DNA from: CAZVFX01 sp964626565
GTDB lineage: Bacteria > Myxococcota_A > UBA9042 > CAIXZC01
Length of the DNA stretch: 64,000 nucleotides
Reading direction: 5' to 3'
Assembly: GCA_964626565.1 (NCBI GenBank)
Contig: CAZVFX010000015.1
Location: 18,855-82,854 of the forward strand
Part shown: positions 25,422 to 34,337 of the stretch, piece after piece
How positions within the stretch are numbered: the stretch's first letter is position 1
Layout of the letters: each line of letters starts with the position of its first letter
Program-made: the position numbers and the translations under genes
Notes under the pieces: generated by a model
Seen by the model: only the letters and a program-made list of their open reading frames with translations
Told to the model about the DNA's origin: nothing
Databases searched by the model: none

Positions 25422-28400
25422 TTAGCCGTCGGCCTGGCAGGCCTTGTGGGCGTCGGCGCAAGCCCCCTCGAGGGACTCATAGATGCACTGCTGGTTGATG
25501 ATGTCCCAGCCGCAATCGGAAACGACGCAGCCGGTGAGAGCCTCGAAGAGGTCCTTGGAGGCCTGGGTGCCGTCGCCGTAGCAACCCCAGATGCACATCA
25601 TGGAGAACCCGCAGTCAAGCGCGCATTCCAGCATCTCCGGGCACTTGGTCGGCGCGTTCAAACCAACGCACTGGCCGTTGGCGCACTGGGCATTGTCCGG
25701 GCAAGAGCCGCAGGAGCCCTGGCAGCTATCGTCACCGCATTCCTTGTTCTCGCAGTCGGGAATGCAGTCGCCGTTGGGAACGCAAGCCAGCAGACCGTTG
25801 CCGTAGTCAAAACACTCGTAGCCGGCGGGGCACTCTCCGTTGGCGCAGGAAACGGTGCAGATCTTACCGGCATCGGTAAGCAGGCAGAGTCCCGACTCGC
25901 ACTGCACGCCGTACTGGCAGGGATCCCCAAGCTTGCCCTTCTTCGCCTGGCACGCCCCGCCAACGCACTCCTCATTGTCAGCGCAGGAGCCACAAGAGCC
26001 TCCGCAACCGTCGTCTCCACACGCCTTTGGCGTACCATCAGCGTTCATGCACTGCGGTTCGCAGGCTCCGGGGCAGAGAATCGGATGCTGCCCGGATGGT
26101 TCTGCCGCGCCGTTGGTGCCGCAGTTGTAGTACCCCTGATCGGCGCTCCAGCCACACTGGGGATTGTTGGCGCAACTCTGCTCCAACACCTCGCCGTCCT
26201 GGCACCACATAAGCGTGTTGCCGTCGCAGCACCCCTGCCAGGTGTATCCTTCGCAACCTGGGTCGGCCACACAAATGCCGTCCTGACAACTCTCCGCCGG
26301 GCTGCAACTGCCGCAGTCGCCGCCGCAACCGTCGCCGCCACACTCCTTGCCTTCACAGGAAGGTGCACAACATTCTCCCTGGTGGCAAATCTCGAAATCC
26401 ATGCAGCCGCAGTCCACAGGGCAGGTCTGGCAAGTCTCGCCTACCGTAGCATCACACTGACCGTCGCCGCAGTCATCCATCACGCCACAGCCGCCGCAGT
26501 CCTCCTGGCATTCGTTGACGCAAATGCCGTCCCAGGCCGTGTTGCAGCAATAGGGGTCCTGCTGGCAGACGCACGCTTGGCACGAGCACCCGCCGCAACC
26601 GGGCGAGTTGGTGGCGGTGCAACCGTCATTTTCACCACACTGTCCGTCCTGGCAGTAAGTTCCGTCCGGGCACTCTCCGCAACTGCCCCCGCAGCCGTCG
26701 CCGCCGCACTCCTTGATCATGCCGTCTTCACTGGCGCATGAGGGCTCGCAACAGGGAGCATTACACTGTTGGATCGCCGCGTTCGCACAAATATTGTCCC
26801 AGTGATTATTGCAGCAGAAGGCGTCATTTGAGCAAACACACTCCACCACTTCCGGGTCGTCGCAGCCGGGAGTGTCGTGGGGCTCACAGCAGCTCTCCGG
26901 AGGGCACTCTCCGCAATCTTCCGGACACTCCCAGCAGTTCTCTCCCTGGGAGCAGATCCCATCGCCGCACTCGATGCAAATGCCGCAATCGTCGGGGCAC
27001 GTTTCGCAGTTCTCCCCCTGCCACTGCTGGCACCAGCCGTTGCCGCAGTTGTCCGGCTGCTGGCACTGGCCGCTGTCGGTGCATTGGAAACCGGGCGGGC
27101 ACTGGCCACACTGGCCGCCACAGCCGTTGGGGCCGCACTGCTTACCCTGGCAGTCGGGCTGGCAGGCGCAGTAGTTCATCCCACATTCGTTCTTGGCCTC
27201 GTCAACGCAGATCTCGTCCCACATCGCCTCGCAACAGAACGGGTCGAATTCGCACACGCACCACATGATTTCTTCGTCCTTGCAGCCCGGGAAATCGTGG
27301 GGCTGGCAACAGTCGCCTTCCCAGCAGTCGCCACAGTCCTCGGGGCACGTCTCGCAGTTCTCCCCGATGTTGGGCTTGCAGAAGCCGTCGCCGCAGTTTT
27401 GCTGGCCCTGCTTGCATTTGCCGTTGGGAGTGCAGAACAGCCCTTCCGGGCATTCGCCGCATTCACCATCGCAGCCGTCGTAACCGCACTCCTTGTTCTG
27501 GCACTGGGGCATGCATACGCACTGACCCATATAGTTGCATACGTCGCCAAAGTCACACTGGCCGCACTGGCCGCCACAGCCGTCGGGGCCACACTGCTTG
27601 CCGCCGCACTGAGGCTGGCACAGACAGGTGCCGAAATTGTCGCACGCATAACCGGGCGGGCAATCGCCGCAATCCCCGCCGCAGCCGTCGTCGCCGCACT
27701 GCTTGCCCACGCATTCGGGCGTGCAGTCCTGACAGGCGTTCCACGCTTCCGCACATTCGCCCTGGATCGCTTCACCAAAGCAGGGGGGCGGACCGTTTTC
27801 GCCGCAGACGTCCTGAATGCACGCCATAACGTCCATCCACTGCTGCTTGGCGTCCGACGATGTGTCGGCCCAGCACTCGCCGTTGCAATCTTCGTCGTTG
27901 GGCGGGCACCCGAACATGCACTCCGTCAGCTCCTTGCATGACAGGCTGGCAATACACTCGTGGTTCTTGCACGCCTCGCCGGGGCCGCAAATGCCACAAC
28001 TGCCGCCACAACCGTCGCTGCCGCACTCCACGCCGGTGCAATCGGGGACACACACGATCTCGCAGATGTTCGCCGAATTGCAGGTGCTGCCGAAGGGGCA
28101 GGTCCCGCAGTTGCCGCCGCACCCATCGGGGCCGCAGTCCTTGCCGTCGCACTCGGGCAGGCAGCCGCCGGTGCATTCCCAGAACAGCTCCTCGCATTTC
28201 TCATACATCGCGAACTCGAAACACTCGCTGTCGGGTTCCCACATGCCGCAGGTTTCCCAGACGCAGAAGTAAAGCTCGAAGGCCAGATCGGGCGCTTCTC
28301 CCAGCAGCATGCACTCCTGGAAGCACACCGGCTCCGGCTCAAAACAAACTTGCTCCATGGCACATTCGAGCATCTCGGCGCAGCTACCCTGCCCCGGTAT

Positions 28401-29870
28401 GCAGTCGCCCTGCTCGCAAGTAGTGCCGGGCGGGCAGAAGTACTCTTCGTGCCAGGTGCCGTCGTCCCCACAGAAGAGGACCAGGTCGCCTTCGCACGCG
28501 CCCTCGCCGGGCTCGCACTGGAACGGCTCGTCGACGCATTCGCCACCCGAGCAGTACAACGGCCACGGGCATTCGTACAACACATACCATCCCGTACCTT
28601 CCTCGTTGCACCCTATGACAGTGTCACCTTCACATGCGGTCTCCCAGGGGAAACACTCGAAGGGTTTGGGTATGCACTCGCCGGCCTCGCACACTGTGCC
28701 GTCCGGACACTTCTCGGTAATCTCCCAACCCTGCCCATCTTCCTGGCACATCATGACCACGTTTTCCTTGCAGGCGAGAGCCCCGGGGTCGCACTCTTTG
28801 CCCTCCTCCTGGCATTTGGCATCGATGCAGATGGTACCCGGCGGGCACGGTTCCGGTTCACTCCAACCCAGGTCCTCATCCAGGCACTTCGATATGCCAC
28901 CGTCAATGCATTTCGCCTCGCCGGGAGGGCACAGGCCCTTGTGGCAGATGAAATCCTCGCCGCAATATGCTTCGTCCTGACACTCGCCGCACGAGAAGTC
29001 AGGGCAGCCGCTGGCGCCGCATTCTTTCCCCTCACAATCGGGCACGCACTCCTTGGAGCACTCGCCGTTGAAACAGGAGGTGTCTTCCGGGCATGCCTCT
29101 TCGAGCAACTCGGTGCCGGCATCGTTGCACACCAGCACAGTGGCGTCATCCTTACACGACTTCAAGCCAGGTTCGCACAACAGATCTTCCACGCACTCGC
29201 CATCCGTACACAGAAGCCCATCGCCACACGGAACCAGGTCGGCCCAGCCGGAACCGTTTTCCGCACAGGTGGCGGTCGCGTTGCCAACGCACCCCTTGGC
29301 CCCGGGCTCACACTGGTCCTCAAGGCAGAGATAGTCCGTCTCCAGGCACCACTCCTCCGGCAGGCAGTCGGCGTCGCCAAGGCACTCGACACAAATGTCG
29401 GCCAATTCGTCGCACACGAACCCATCGGGGCAACCGTCCCCGCAGGGCAACACACAGGCATTGTCCACGCACTCGCCGCCGTCGGGACAGTCATCGTCTG
29501 AAAGACATTCCACGCACACCGCAGCATCTACGTCGCACAGCAGGCCCTCGGGGCAGTCCCCGTCCGCCGCACAGGCGATGATGGGAACGCACTCCCATTT
29601 CTCGCACTTCTCCATGTCGCCGCAGTCGTCATCCTTGAGGCACTCCACGCAGGTGTGGCTGAACGGATTGCACTTACCCGCCAGGCAGTCGGAGTCGTCC
29701 TCGCACGAGTTGGGCTCCACCGTTTCCCCGGAAATGTCGCCGGTAACAATGTCTCCAGACACCCCGTCCGGATAGATCTTGGGCTTGTCCGACCCGCTGG
29801 AAGGACAGCCGGAAAAGCCGACCAGAGCCAAGCTGAGCATCAGACACCAAGTATAGGTAGCGCTACGCAT
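25422..29870 (-). CDS. Large Cys-rich lipoprotein with multiple small disulfide modules
   Basis: The start is the ATG ending at 29870, immediately after GCAGGAGGATAAT, giving 1482 aa; the frame stays open for another 270 bp upstream but there is no signal peptide there. The lipobox is FSGC followed by Pro. The N-terminal 450 residues are short CxxDDDC and CxPGxxxCxG repeats. The rest mixes about eleven GKxCGxDGCGGxCGxC knots, four CGDGxCxxxxGENCxTCPxDC units, three CCxxHDxPGC/WDxIC units, three ten-Cys modules (28172-28382, 27732-27938, 25437-25643) and one CGW/GYY/CGT module. About one residue in eight is Cys, so export to an oxidising compartment is needed. It heads a two-gene operon with its 507-aa relative. 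Function unknown; adhesion or matrix role inferred. Confidence 0.8.
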   Translation of the reverse strand: MRSATYTWCLMLSLALVGFSGCPSSGSDKPKIYPDGVSGDIVTGDISGETVEPNSCEDDSDCLAGKCNPFSHTCVECLKDDDCGDMEKCEKWECVPIIACAADGDCPEGLLCDVDAAVCVECLSDDDCPDGGECVDNACVLPCGDGCPDGFVCDELADICVECLGDADCLPEEWCLETDYLCLEDQCEPGAKGCVGNATATCAENGSGWADLVPCGDGLLCTDGECVEDLLCEPGLKSCKDDATVLVCNDAGTELLEEACPEDTSCFNGECSKECVPDCEGKECGASGCPDFSCGECQDEAYCGEDFICHKGLCPPGEAKCIDGGISKCLDEDLGWSEPEPCPPGTICIDAKCQEEGKECDPGALACKENVVMMCQEDGQGWEITEKCPDGTVCEAGECIPKPFECFPWETACEGDTVIGCNEEGTGWYVLYECPWPLYCSGGECVDEPFQCEPGEGACEGDLVLFCGDDGTWHEEYFCPPGTTCEQGDCIPGQGSCAEMLECAMEQVCFEPEPVCFQECMLLGEAPDLAFELYFCVWETCGMWEPDSECFEFAMYEKCEELFWECTGGCLPECDGKDCGPDGCGGNCGTCPFGSTCNSANICEIVCVPDCTGVECGSDGCGGSCGICGPGEACKNHECIASLSCKELTECMFGCPPNDEDCNGECWADTSSDAKQQWMDVMACIQDVCGENGPPPCFGEAIQGECAEAWNACQDCTPECVGKQCGDDGCGGDCGDCPPGYACDNFGTCLCQPQCGGKQCGPDGCGGQCGQCDFGDVCNYMGQCVCMPQCQNKECGYDGCDGECGECPEGLFCTPNGKCKQGQQNCGDGFCKPNIGENCETCPEDCGDCWEGDCCQPHDFPGCKDEEIMWCVCEFDPFCCEAMWDEICVDEAKNECGMNYCACQPDCQGKQCGPNGCGGQCGQCPPGFQCTDSGQCQQPDNCGNGWCQQWQGENCETCPDDCGICIECGDGICSQGENCWECPEDCGECPPESCCEPHDTPGCDDPEVVECVCSNDAFCCNNHWDNICANAAIQQCNAPCCEPSCASEDGMIKECGGDGCGGSCGECPDGTYCQDGQCGENDGCTATNSPGCGGCSCQACVCQQDPYCCNTAWDGICVNECQEDCGGCGVMDDCGDGQCDATVGETCQTCPVDCGCMDFEICHQGECCAPSCEGKECGGDGCGGDCGSCSPAESCQDGICVADPGCEGYTWQGCCDGNTLMWCQDGEVLEQSCANNPQCGWSADQGYYNCGTNGAAEPSGQHPILCPGACEPQCMNADGTPKACGDDGCGGSCGSCADNEECVGGACQAKKGKLGDPCQYGVQCESGLCLLTDAGKICTVSCANGECPAGYECFDYGNGLLACVPNGDCIPDCENKECGDDSCQGSCGSCPDNAQCANGQCVGLNAPTKCPEMLECALDCGFSMMCIWGCYGDGTQASKDLFEALTGCVVSDCGWDIINQQCIYESLEGACADAHKACQADG

Positions 29871-29888
29871 ATTATCCTCCTGCGGAGA

Positions 29889-29918
29889 TTGCAAAAACAA
29901 CGCACGTGGCGTTATTAT
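29889..29918 (+). promoter_or_regulatory. Sigma70-like promoter for the C45 hydrolase gene
   Basis: TTGCAA (29889-29894) and TATTAT (29913-29918) with an 18-bp spacer, about 40 bp before the GTG start. The -10 element overlaps the -10 of the divergent promoter on the other strand. Confidence 0.5.
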
Positions 29919-29943
29919 ACTGATCGCATTGTGGAAAACGCAA
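29914..29943 (-). promoter_or_regulatory. Sigma70-like promoter for the Cys-rich lipoprotein operon
   Basis: On the minus strand, a perfect TATAAT (29914-29919) follows TTGCGT (29938-29943) with an 18-bp spacer, about 44 bp before the ATG. It shares five bases with the divergent plus-strand -10 element, so the two promoters should compete for polymerase. Confidence 0.55.
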
Positions 29944-29957
29944 GCGGAGGTACACGC

Positions 29958-31235
29958 GTGAACAAAATCAATTCGATCCCAGCCGGTTGGCGCTCTCTTC
30001 CGGCAGCGTCCTTCGCCGCCATACTCCTGGTCTCCCTGGCGACGGCGACGGCTCAGGAAAAAGCGGCCCCGGCAAAGACTATTGCGGGCGTCCCGGTTCT
30101 GGTGCTGGAAGGCGATCATTTTCAACGTGGCTACGCTCATGGCAAGGCGCTTCGTGCCGAGATCCTCGACCTCGTGGACAACTACATTTTGGAGCGGACA
30201 TCTCCGGCGCTGTTCTACCCGATGCTGCAGTCGGTAGGGGAGTTGATGGTGGTCGACCCCGGACTGGAGGAAGAGGCAAAGGGGCTGGTGAAAGGCGCCA
30301 GAGACGCAGGCGGCGGCAAGTTCAAGTCGGACCGCCTGCCCGCACCGTTCACCTGGCGGGATATCCTGGCCCTCAACACCTACATCGACTACCTCGGCTC
30401 AGCGTGTTCGTCGGTTTCCGCCTGGGGCCAAGCAACGCAAAAGCCCCCCTTGGAAGGAAAGGTCTGCCTGGTAAGGAATCTCGACTGGTCCCTTTCGCCG
30501 GCCCTTTTGCGTAACCAGGTCATCTTCATTCACAAACCTGCGGAGAAGGACAAGCGACCCATGATCTCGGTGGGTTTCGCCGGTTTCCTGGGCTGCCTCT
30601 CGTGCATCAACTCCGAAGGCCTCGGTGCGTTCCTCAACCTCGGATTCTCCAGCCGGTCAGGGAAATTCCCCCCGTCCGGGAAGTTCACCCCCTCGGCCCT
30701 GGCCTTCAGAACCGCGGTGGAAACTGCGCACGCAGGCGGCCCTCCGGGAGACAAGACCACCCAACTCGAATACTTCATCGAGAAGCTCACCAAGACGGAG
30801 CGGGTCGGCAGCTTCATCATCCAGGCGGTGGCGCCCCGGACCGGACCGGCCGAACCGGCTGTCGTGGTAGAACTCGTTTCCGGTGGTCACGGGATACGCA
30901 CCACCGCGGACGAACCGCAGGGCAGCAGCTTTGCGCTCGTCGCGACCAACCACAACCGCAAGCTCAGCTCACCCGTCGACTGTGGCAGGTACAAGAAGGC
31001 ACAGGCCTTCATCAAGGAAAACGAAACCGGTCTCAACCAGGATTCCCTCTGGGATCTGCTCACCGGAATCAGGCGGAGCGACACCATGCAGTCGCTGCTG
31101 TTAGTCCCCGGCACCGGGGAGATCTGGTTCTCCTTCCGCAAACCCCACCCCGGAAAGAAGAAAGTGTTCAAGGCTACCGCCATGTCCGACGTGGAAAAGA
31201 CCACCCTGGAAGAGCTGTTCAAGCTGACGCCCTAG
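29958..31235 (+). CDS. C45-type autoproteolytic Ntn hydrolase / acyltransferase family protein, exported
   Basis: The start is a GTG at 29958 after GCGGAGG with good spacing, giving 425 aa; it places a normal signal peptide (cleavage near ATAQE) at the N-terminus. Residues about 40-75 have the FQRGYAHG segment typical of the acyl-CoA:6-aminopenicillanate acyltransferase/phospholipase B-like (C45) group. The probable catalytic nucleophile is the Cys in SACSSVSAWG near residue 153, which becomes the N-terminus after self-cleavage in this family. A conserved RNLDW follows, as in Ntn amidases, and a GFLGCLSCINSEG segment. Substrates in the family are amide-linked acyl compounds, but the actual one cannot be read from sequence. 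It acts outside the inner membrane. It lies divergent to the Cys-rich operon and upstream of two outer-membrane protein genes. Confidence 0.75.
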   Translation: MNKINSIPAGWRSLPAASFAAILLVSLATATAQEKAAPAKTIAGVPVLVLEGDHFQRGYAHGKALRAEILDLVDNYILERTSPALFYPMLQSVGELMVVDPGLEEEAKGLVKGARDAGGGKFKSDRLPAPFTWRDILALNTYIDYLGSACSSVSAWGQATQKPPLEGKVCLVRNLDWSLSPALLRNQVIFIHKPAEKDKRPMISVGFAGFLGCLSCINSEGLGAFLNLGFSSRSGKFPPSGKFTPSALAFRTAVETAHAGGPPGDKTTQLEYFIEKLTKTERVGSFIIQAVAPRTGPAEPAVVVELVSGGHGIRTTADEPQGSSFALVATNHNRKLSSPVDCGRYKKAQAFIKENETGLNQDSLWDLLTGIRRSDTMQSLLLVPGTGEIWFSFRKPHPGKKKVFKATAMSDVEKTTLEELFKLTP

Positions 31236-31249
31236 CCAACCCTTCAAAC

Positions 31250-31300
31250 CTACTCCAACGGGGAGTAGGGCTACTCCAGACTACCTGCCAGGAGTTGTAG
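31250..31300. promoter_or_regulatory. Cluster of alternating inverted repeats (CTACTCC / GGAGTAG)
   Basis: CTACTCC (31250-31256), GGAGTAG (31262-31268) and CTACTCC (31271-31277) follow each other, with an imperfect GGAGTTGTAG at 31291-31300. The middle arm can pair with either neighbour, giving two mutually exclusive stem-loops. It lies just after the hydrolase stop and about 120 bp before the next start, in a 183-bp gap. It could be an attenuator or a set of operator half-sites. There is no U-tract, so a plain intrinsic terminator is unlikely. Confidence 0.4.
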
Positions 31301-31418
31301 ACTCTCCCTTCCGACTTCGCCCTTCCCGACGGGGGCCGCCCGATGGCACGGGATGTGCTGTATTGCGATCCCCGGCAAACCAAGCGCAAGAGTAAATGAC
31401 ATCAGGGAGGGACCAAAA

Positions 31419-33125
31419 ATGGGCTGCAAACCTGAAACATCTTACGGCAGGATGGCCGCACTCCTCGCGGCGCTGCTCCTCCTGCCGTCAATCGGCCTGG
31501 GCCAGGAAAAGGTCAGGCAGGGCGAAGAGCAGGGAGGAAAGGTCACGGCGACCAGCGTTACGGAAGGATATATTCTCGAAATCAAGGGCCGGGAACTGGT
31601 TATAGATCTGGGCACCCGGCAGGGGCTGGAATCCGGAATGTCGATACAGATCCTGACCAGGGTATCGCTGATCCATCCGGTGACCAAAGAGAAGATAGAG
31701 GACCGCATTCCCCTGGTCACGGAGGTGGTCGCCAGGGCCGGGGAGACCATGTCGGTAATCGTGGTGCAGAACACCGCTCCCGACAGGATCAAGGCGGGCG
31801 ACTCCGTACGCGCCGAAGGGTTGTCCCCGGTGGTTGAAAGCGCGCCCCGGGCCGTGGCCGAACAGCCCCAATGCCCAGCTTGTGAAGATGACCCGGAGGC
31901 AAAGAAGGTCCACGAAGCGTGGCTGGACACAATAAGCCTCCCGCTGGAAGAGCGGGTGGTAAGGTGGATGCGCTTCCTCAAGGAGAATCCGACGTCTGCG
32001 TACAAGCAGAACATCGGCGCCGAACTGGCCTTTCTCCGCCGCACCATCTACTCGAGGCAGGTCAGACCTGCACAACCTGAGCCGGGAGAAAAGGCGCCCT
32101 TATTGATGGAGCACGATGCGCTCAGATCCATCGACGCAGGCACCCGGATAGCGCCTGCCATTGTCATCGTATCACCTGACGCGGTGAACGCGGTGAAGCT
32201 GTTCCACCGTCGCGAAGGAGACAAATTGTACCGCATGACGCCGATGCGGAAATTCGGGGACTCCTCCTTCATGGCTGAGGTGCCACCGGAATTCACCGAA
32301 CCCGGCGCGCTGGAGTACTTCATCGAAGCCAACAGCCCGTCAGGCAAGCGCCTTGCCGCGTCCGCGGATCCCAACTCACCTCATTCCATCGCCATCTCCA
32401 CACCGGTGAAGCCGAAGAAAGATATCGCCGGCCGGTCCCACGCCCGCGTCGCCATCGAGTGGGCGGACTTCTATCTGACCCGGCCCGGAGAAGACTACTT
32501 CTGGAAGTCGGAGGCAGACCTGACGTACCGACTGCAATGGGGCATCATGCACTCCTTCCGCATGGGGTTCGGAGTTTTTGAGGGGAAAGGCGGCCCCGCC
32601 AAGTGGATCGAGGACCCCGACTTATACCACACCACGTTCGAGGAGGAGTTCAAACCTACCAACCTGGCCATGACCTACGCCTACTTTGAGCCCGAGTTGA
32701 AAGTTACCGAGTACTTCCACGTGATTCCGCGGCTCGTTGTCGGCGGTGTGCGAGAGAAGCAGGAAGAAGGCGAATACGACCCCGACGTTCATGGCGGCAG
32801 GGCGGTTACCGGCATTCACGGCTATCTGCGGATCGGCAAGGACACCGAGACCAACCTGCTCATGGGCGGCAGTTTCGTTGACCAACTGGGTACCGAGGCG
32901 CTCATTGCCATGAACCTGGGGCTCTGGGATCACGTCCCGGTAGGCATCTCCGCAGCCGCCACGAACTTCCCCGTGCAAGCGGACGACTACGCAGCCCGCC
33001 TGTTGTTTCACGCCGGGTGGCGACAAGACAACCGGTTCAGTGTTCTGTTTCATTTCGGGGCCAACATGCGCAACATCCGGCACATCGGTTTTGGCGGCGG
33101 CGCAGGCCTTGAGTTCAACTGGTAA
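31419..33125 (+). CDS. Exported protein with FlgT-C-like N-terminal domain and probable outer-membrane barrel
   Basis: The start at 31419 follows AGGGAGGGA; the protein is 568 aa with a signal peptide cleaved near GLGQE. Residues about 40-130 resemble the small beta domain found at the end of FlgT-like and other envelope proteins (GxxLVIDLGxxxGLxxGM, then a VxEVVARAGETMS strand). Residues about 225-325 form a domain with an ALEYFIEANSPSG strand that recurs in the next gene. The last 220 residues alternate polar and aromatic residues (FYLTRP, YRLQWGIMHSFRMGFG) and end in GGGAGLEFNW, a beta-barrel signature with a terminal aromatic. Probably an outer-membrane protein of unknown role. It forms a tandem pair with the next gene, 13 bp downstream. 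Confidence 0.6.
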   Translation: MGCKPETSYGRMAALLAALLLLPSIGLGQEKVRQGEEQGGKVTATSVTEGYILEIKGRELVIDLGTRQGLESGMSIQILTRVSLIHPVTKEKIEDRIPLVTEVVARAGETMSVIVVQNTAPDRIKAGDSVRAEGLSPVVESAPRAVAEQPQCPACEDDPEAKKVHEAWLDTISLPLEERVVRWMRFLKENPTSAYKQNIGAELAFLRRTIYSRQVRPAQPEPGEKAPLLMEHDALRSIDAGTRIAPAIVIVSPDAVNAVKLFHRREGDKLYRMTPMRKFGDSSFMAEVPPEFTEPGALEYFIEANSPSGKRLAASADPNSPHSIAISTPVKPKKDIAGRSHARVAIEWADFYLTRPGEDYFWKSEADLTYRLQWGIMHSFRMGFGVFEGKGGPAKWIEDPDLYHTTFEEEFKPTNLAMTYAYFEPELKVTEYFHVIPRLVVGGVREKQEEGEYDPDVHGGRAVTGIHGYLRIGKDTETNLLMGGSFVDQLGTEALIAMNLGLWDHVPVGISAAATNFPVQADDYAARLLFHAGWRQDNRFSVLFHFGANMRNIRHIGFGGGAGLEFNW

Positions 33126-33138
33126 GGGAGGAAAGGTC

Positions 33139-34335
33139 ATGCGCTATGCAATAGCGATTTCTACTTTGGTATCTGTTTTGGCCCTCGCTGCCCTTCCCAC
33201 GCTTGCACAAAGCCCTGCTGAGGAGGCTCAGGCCCGGGCCGAAGTTGACGAAGCCGCGGAACCCGGAAGCGAAGAGCGGACACCATTTCTGGCCCACGTG
33301 GCGCCGGCTGAATTGGAAGGTGGTACCCCGCCGTACCACCTGTCGGTCACCATGCTGGGGCCGTGGCGGGGCGAAGACCTCCTTCTCCACGCCAGGATCA
33401 GCGGGCGCGGAGCGTATCAGGTCGAGAAGTTCCTGCGCTCCCCGACGGGAAGGTACGTCGTGGCAGTACCGGAACAACTGGTGCAGCCGCCCGGCTTTGA
33501 ATACTACATCAGCTCCCTCGAGGAGGGAGGCTCCGGAAATGTCAGGTTCGCGTCGCCTGAAGTGCCTCACTACGTGTTGGTCAAACCGTACCCATCACTG
33601 GTTCGGCGAGAGGCCCGGATCGAGCGTCACGACGGGCGGCGGGCACGGGTCGAAACCTCCTTTTTCCACTATGACCTGGGGTCCGCTACCCGGATCTACG
33701 ATAAGAACACCAGCAAAGAAAAGCGCATCAAGTTCGACGACCGTTACAACACGGCGGAAGCGTCGTTCACCTACCGGTTCCTGCAGGACCAGATCTACCA
33801 GATTACTTTCGGCTACGGCATGGTCGGCGGAGTTTTGGGCGCCACCAGTCCGGACACCACGGAATTCGATAACAGCGACGTTCCCGACTCAGCCAAGCCG
33901 GAAGACCGCCCCCACCCGCCCGGCGTTTATTACGGTTTCGGCAAAGCGTACTGGGAGTTCTGGGACGCGGTAGGCGTTGAGGCCAAGGTGGTGATGGGAG
34001 CAAGCCACGAAGGGTTCGAAGCCGGCGGCGGCATCCTCGGCCGGGTCGGCACCCTGGGGAACACTCACTTCGACATCGGCGTGGAGGGCATCTCGACCGT
34101 GGGCTACCGCTTCATCACCGAGTTGAACCTGGCGGCCCACCAGTCGTTCCACTTTTCGATCCGCAACGAAATCACCGACTACCCCCGGGGGGGGGACTCA
34201 GCCACCATTCCCACCTTGAATCTCAAGATATTGAACAACGGGGTGGAGTTCGCCGGCACCGTTGGATATGCGGTACGCCAGGACTACGAAAAAGGGGGCG
34301 TCTGCTTCGGCGGCGGACTCAACTTCAACTTCTAG
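33139..34335 (+). CDS. Probable outer-membrane barrel protein, shorter relative of the preceding gene
   Basis: The start at 33139 has GGGAGGAAAGG just upstream; the protein is 398 aa with a signal peptide (cleavage near TLAQS). It lacks the FlgT-C-like domain of its neighbour and begins with the shared central domain (FEYYISSLEEGG matches LEYFIEANSPSG next door). The C-terminal 220 residues again show alternating barrel-like strands, many Tyr and Phe, and a final FGGGLNFNF ending in aromatic Phe, which fits BAM recognition. It is almost certainly co-transcribed with the preceding gene and probably arose by duplication. Role unknown. Confidence 0.6.
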   Translation: MRYAIAISTLVSVLALAALPTLAQSPAEEAQARAEVDEAAEPGSEERTPFLAHVAPAELEGGTPPYHLSVTMLGPWRGEDLLLHARISGRGAYQVEKFLRSPTGRYVVAVPEQLVQPPGFEYYISSLEEGGSGNVRFASPEVPHYVLVKPYPSLVRREARIERHDGRRARVETSFFHYDLGSATRIYDKNTSKEKRIKFDDRYNTAEASFTYRFLQDQIYQITFGYGMVGGVLGATSPDTTEFDNSDVPDSAKPEDRPHPPGVYYGFGKAYWEFWDAVGVEAKVVMGASHEGFEAGGGILGRVGTLGNTHFDIGVEGISTVGYRFITELNLAAHQSFHFSIRNEITDYPRGGDSATIPTLNLKILNNGVEFAGTVGYAVRQDYEKGGVCFGGGLNFNF

Positions 34336-34337
34336 GT

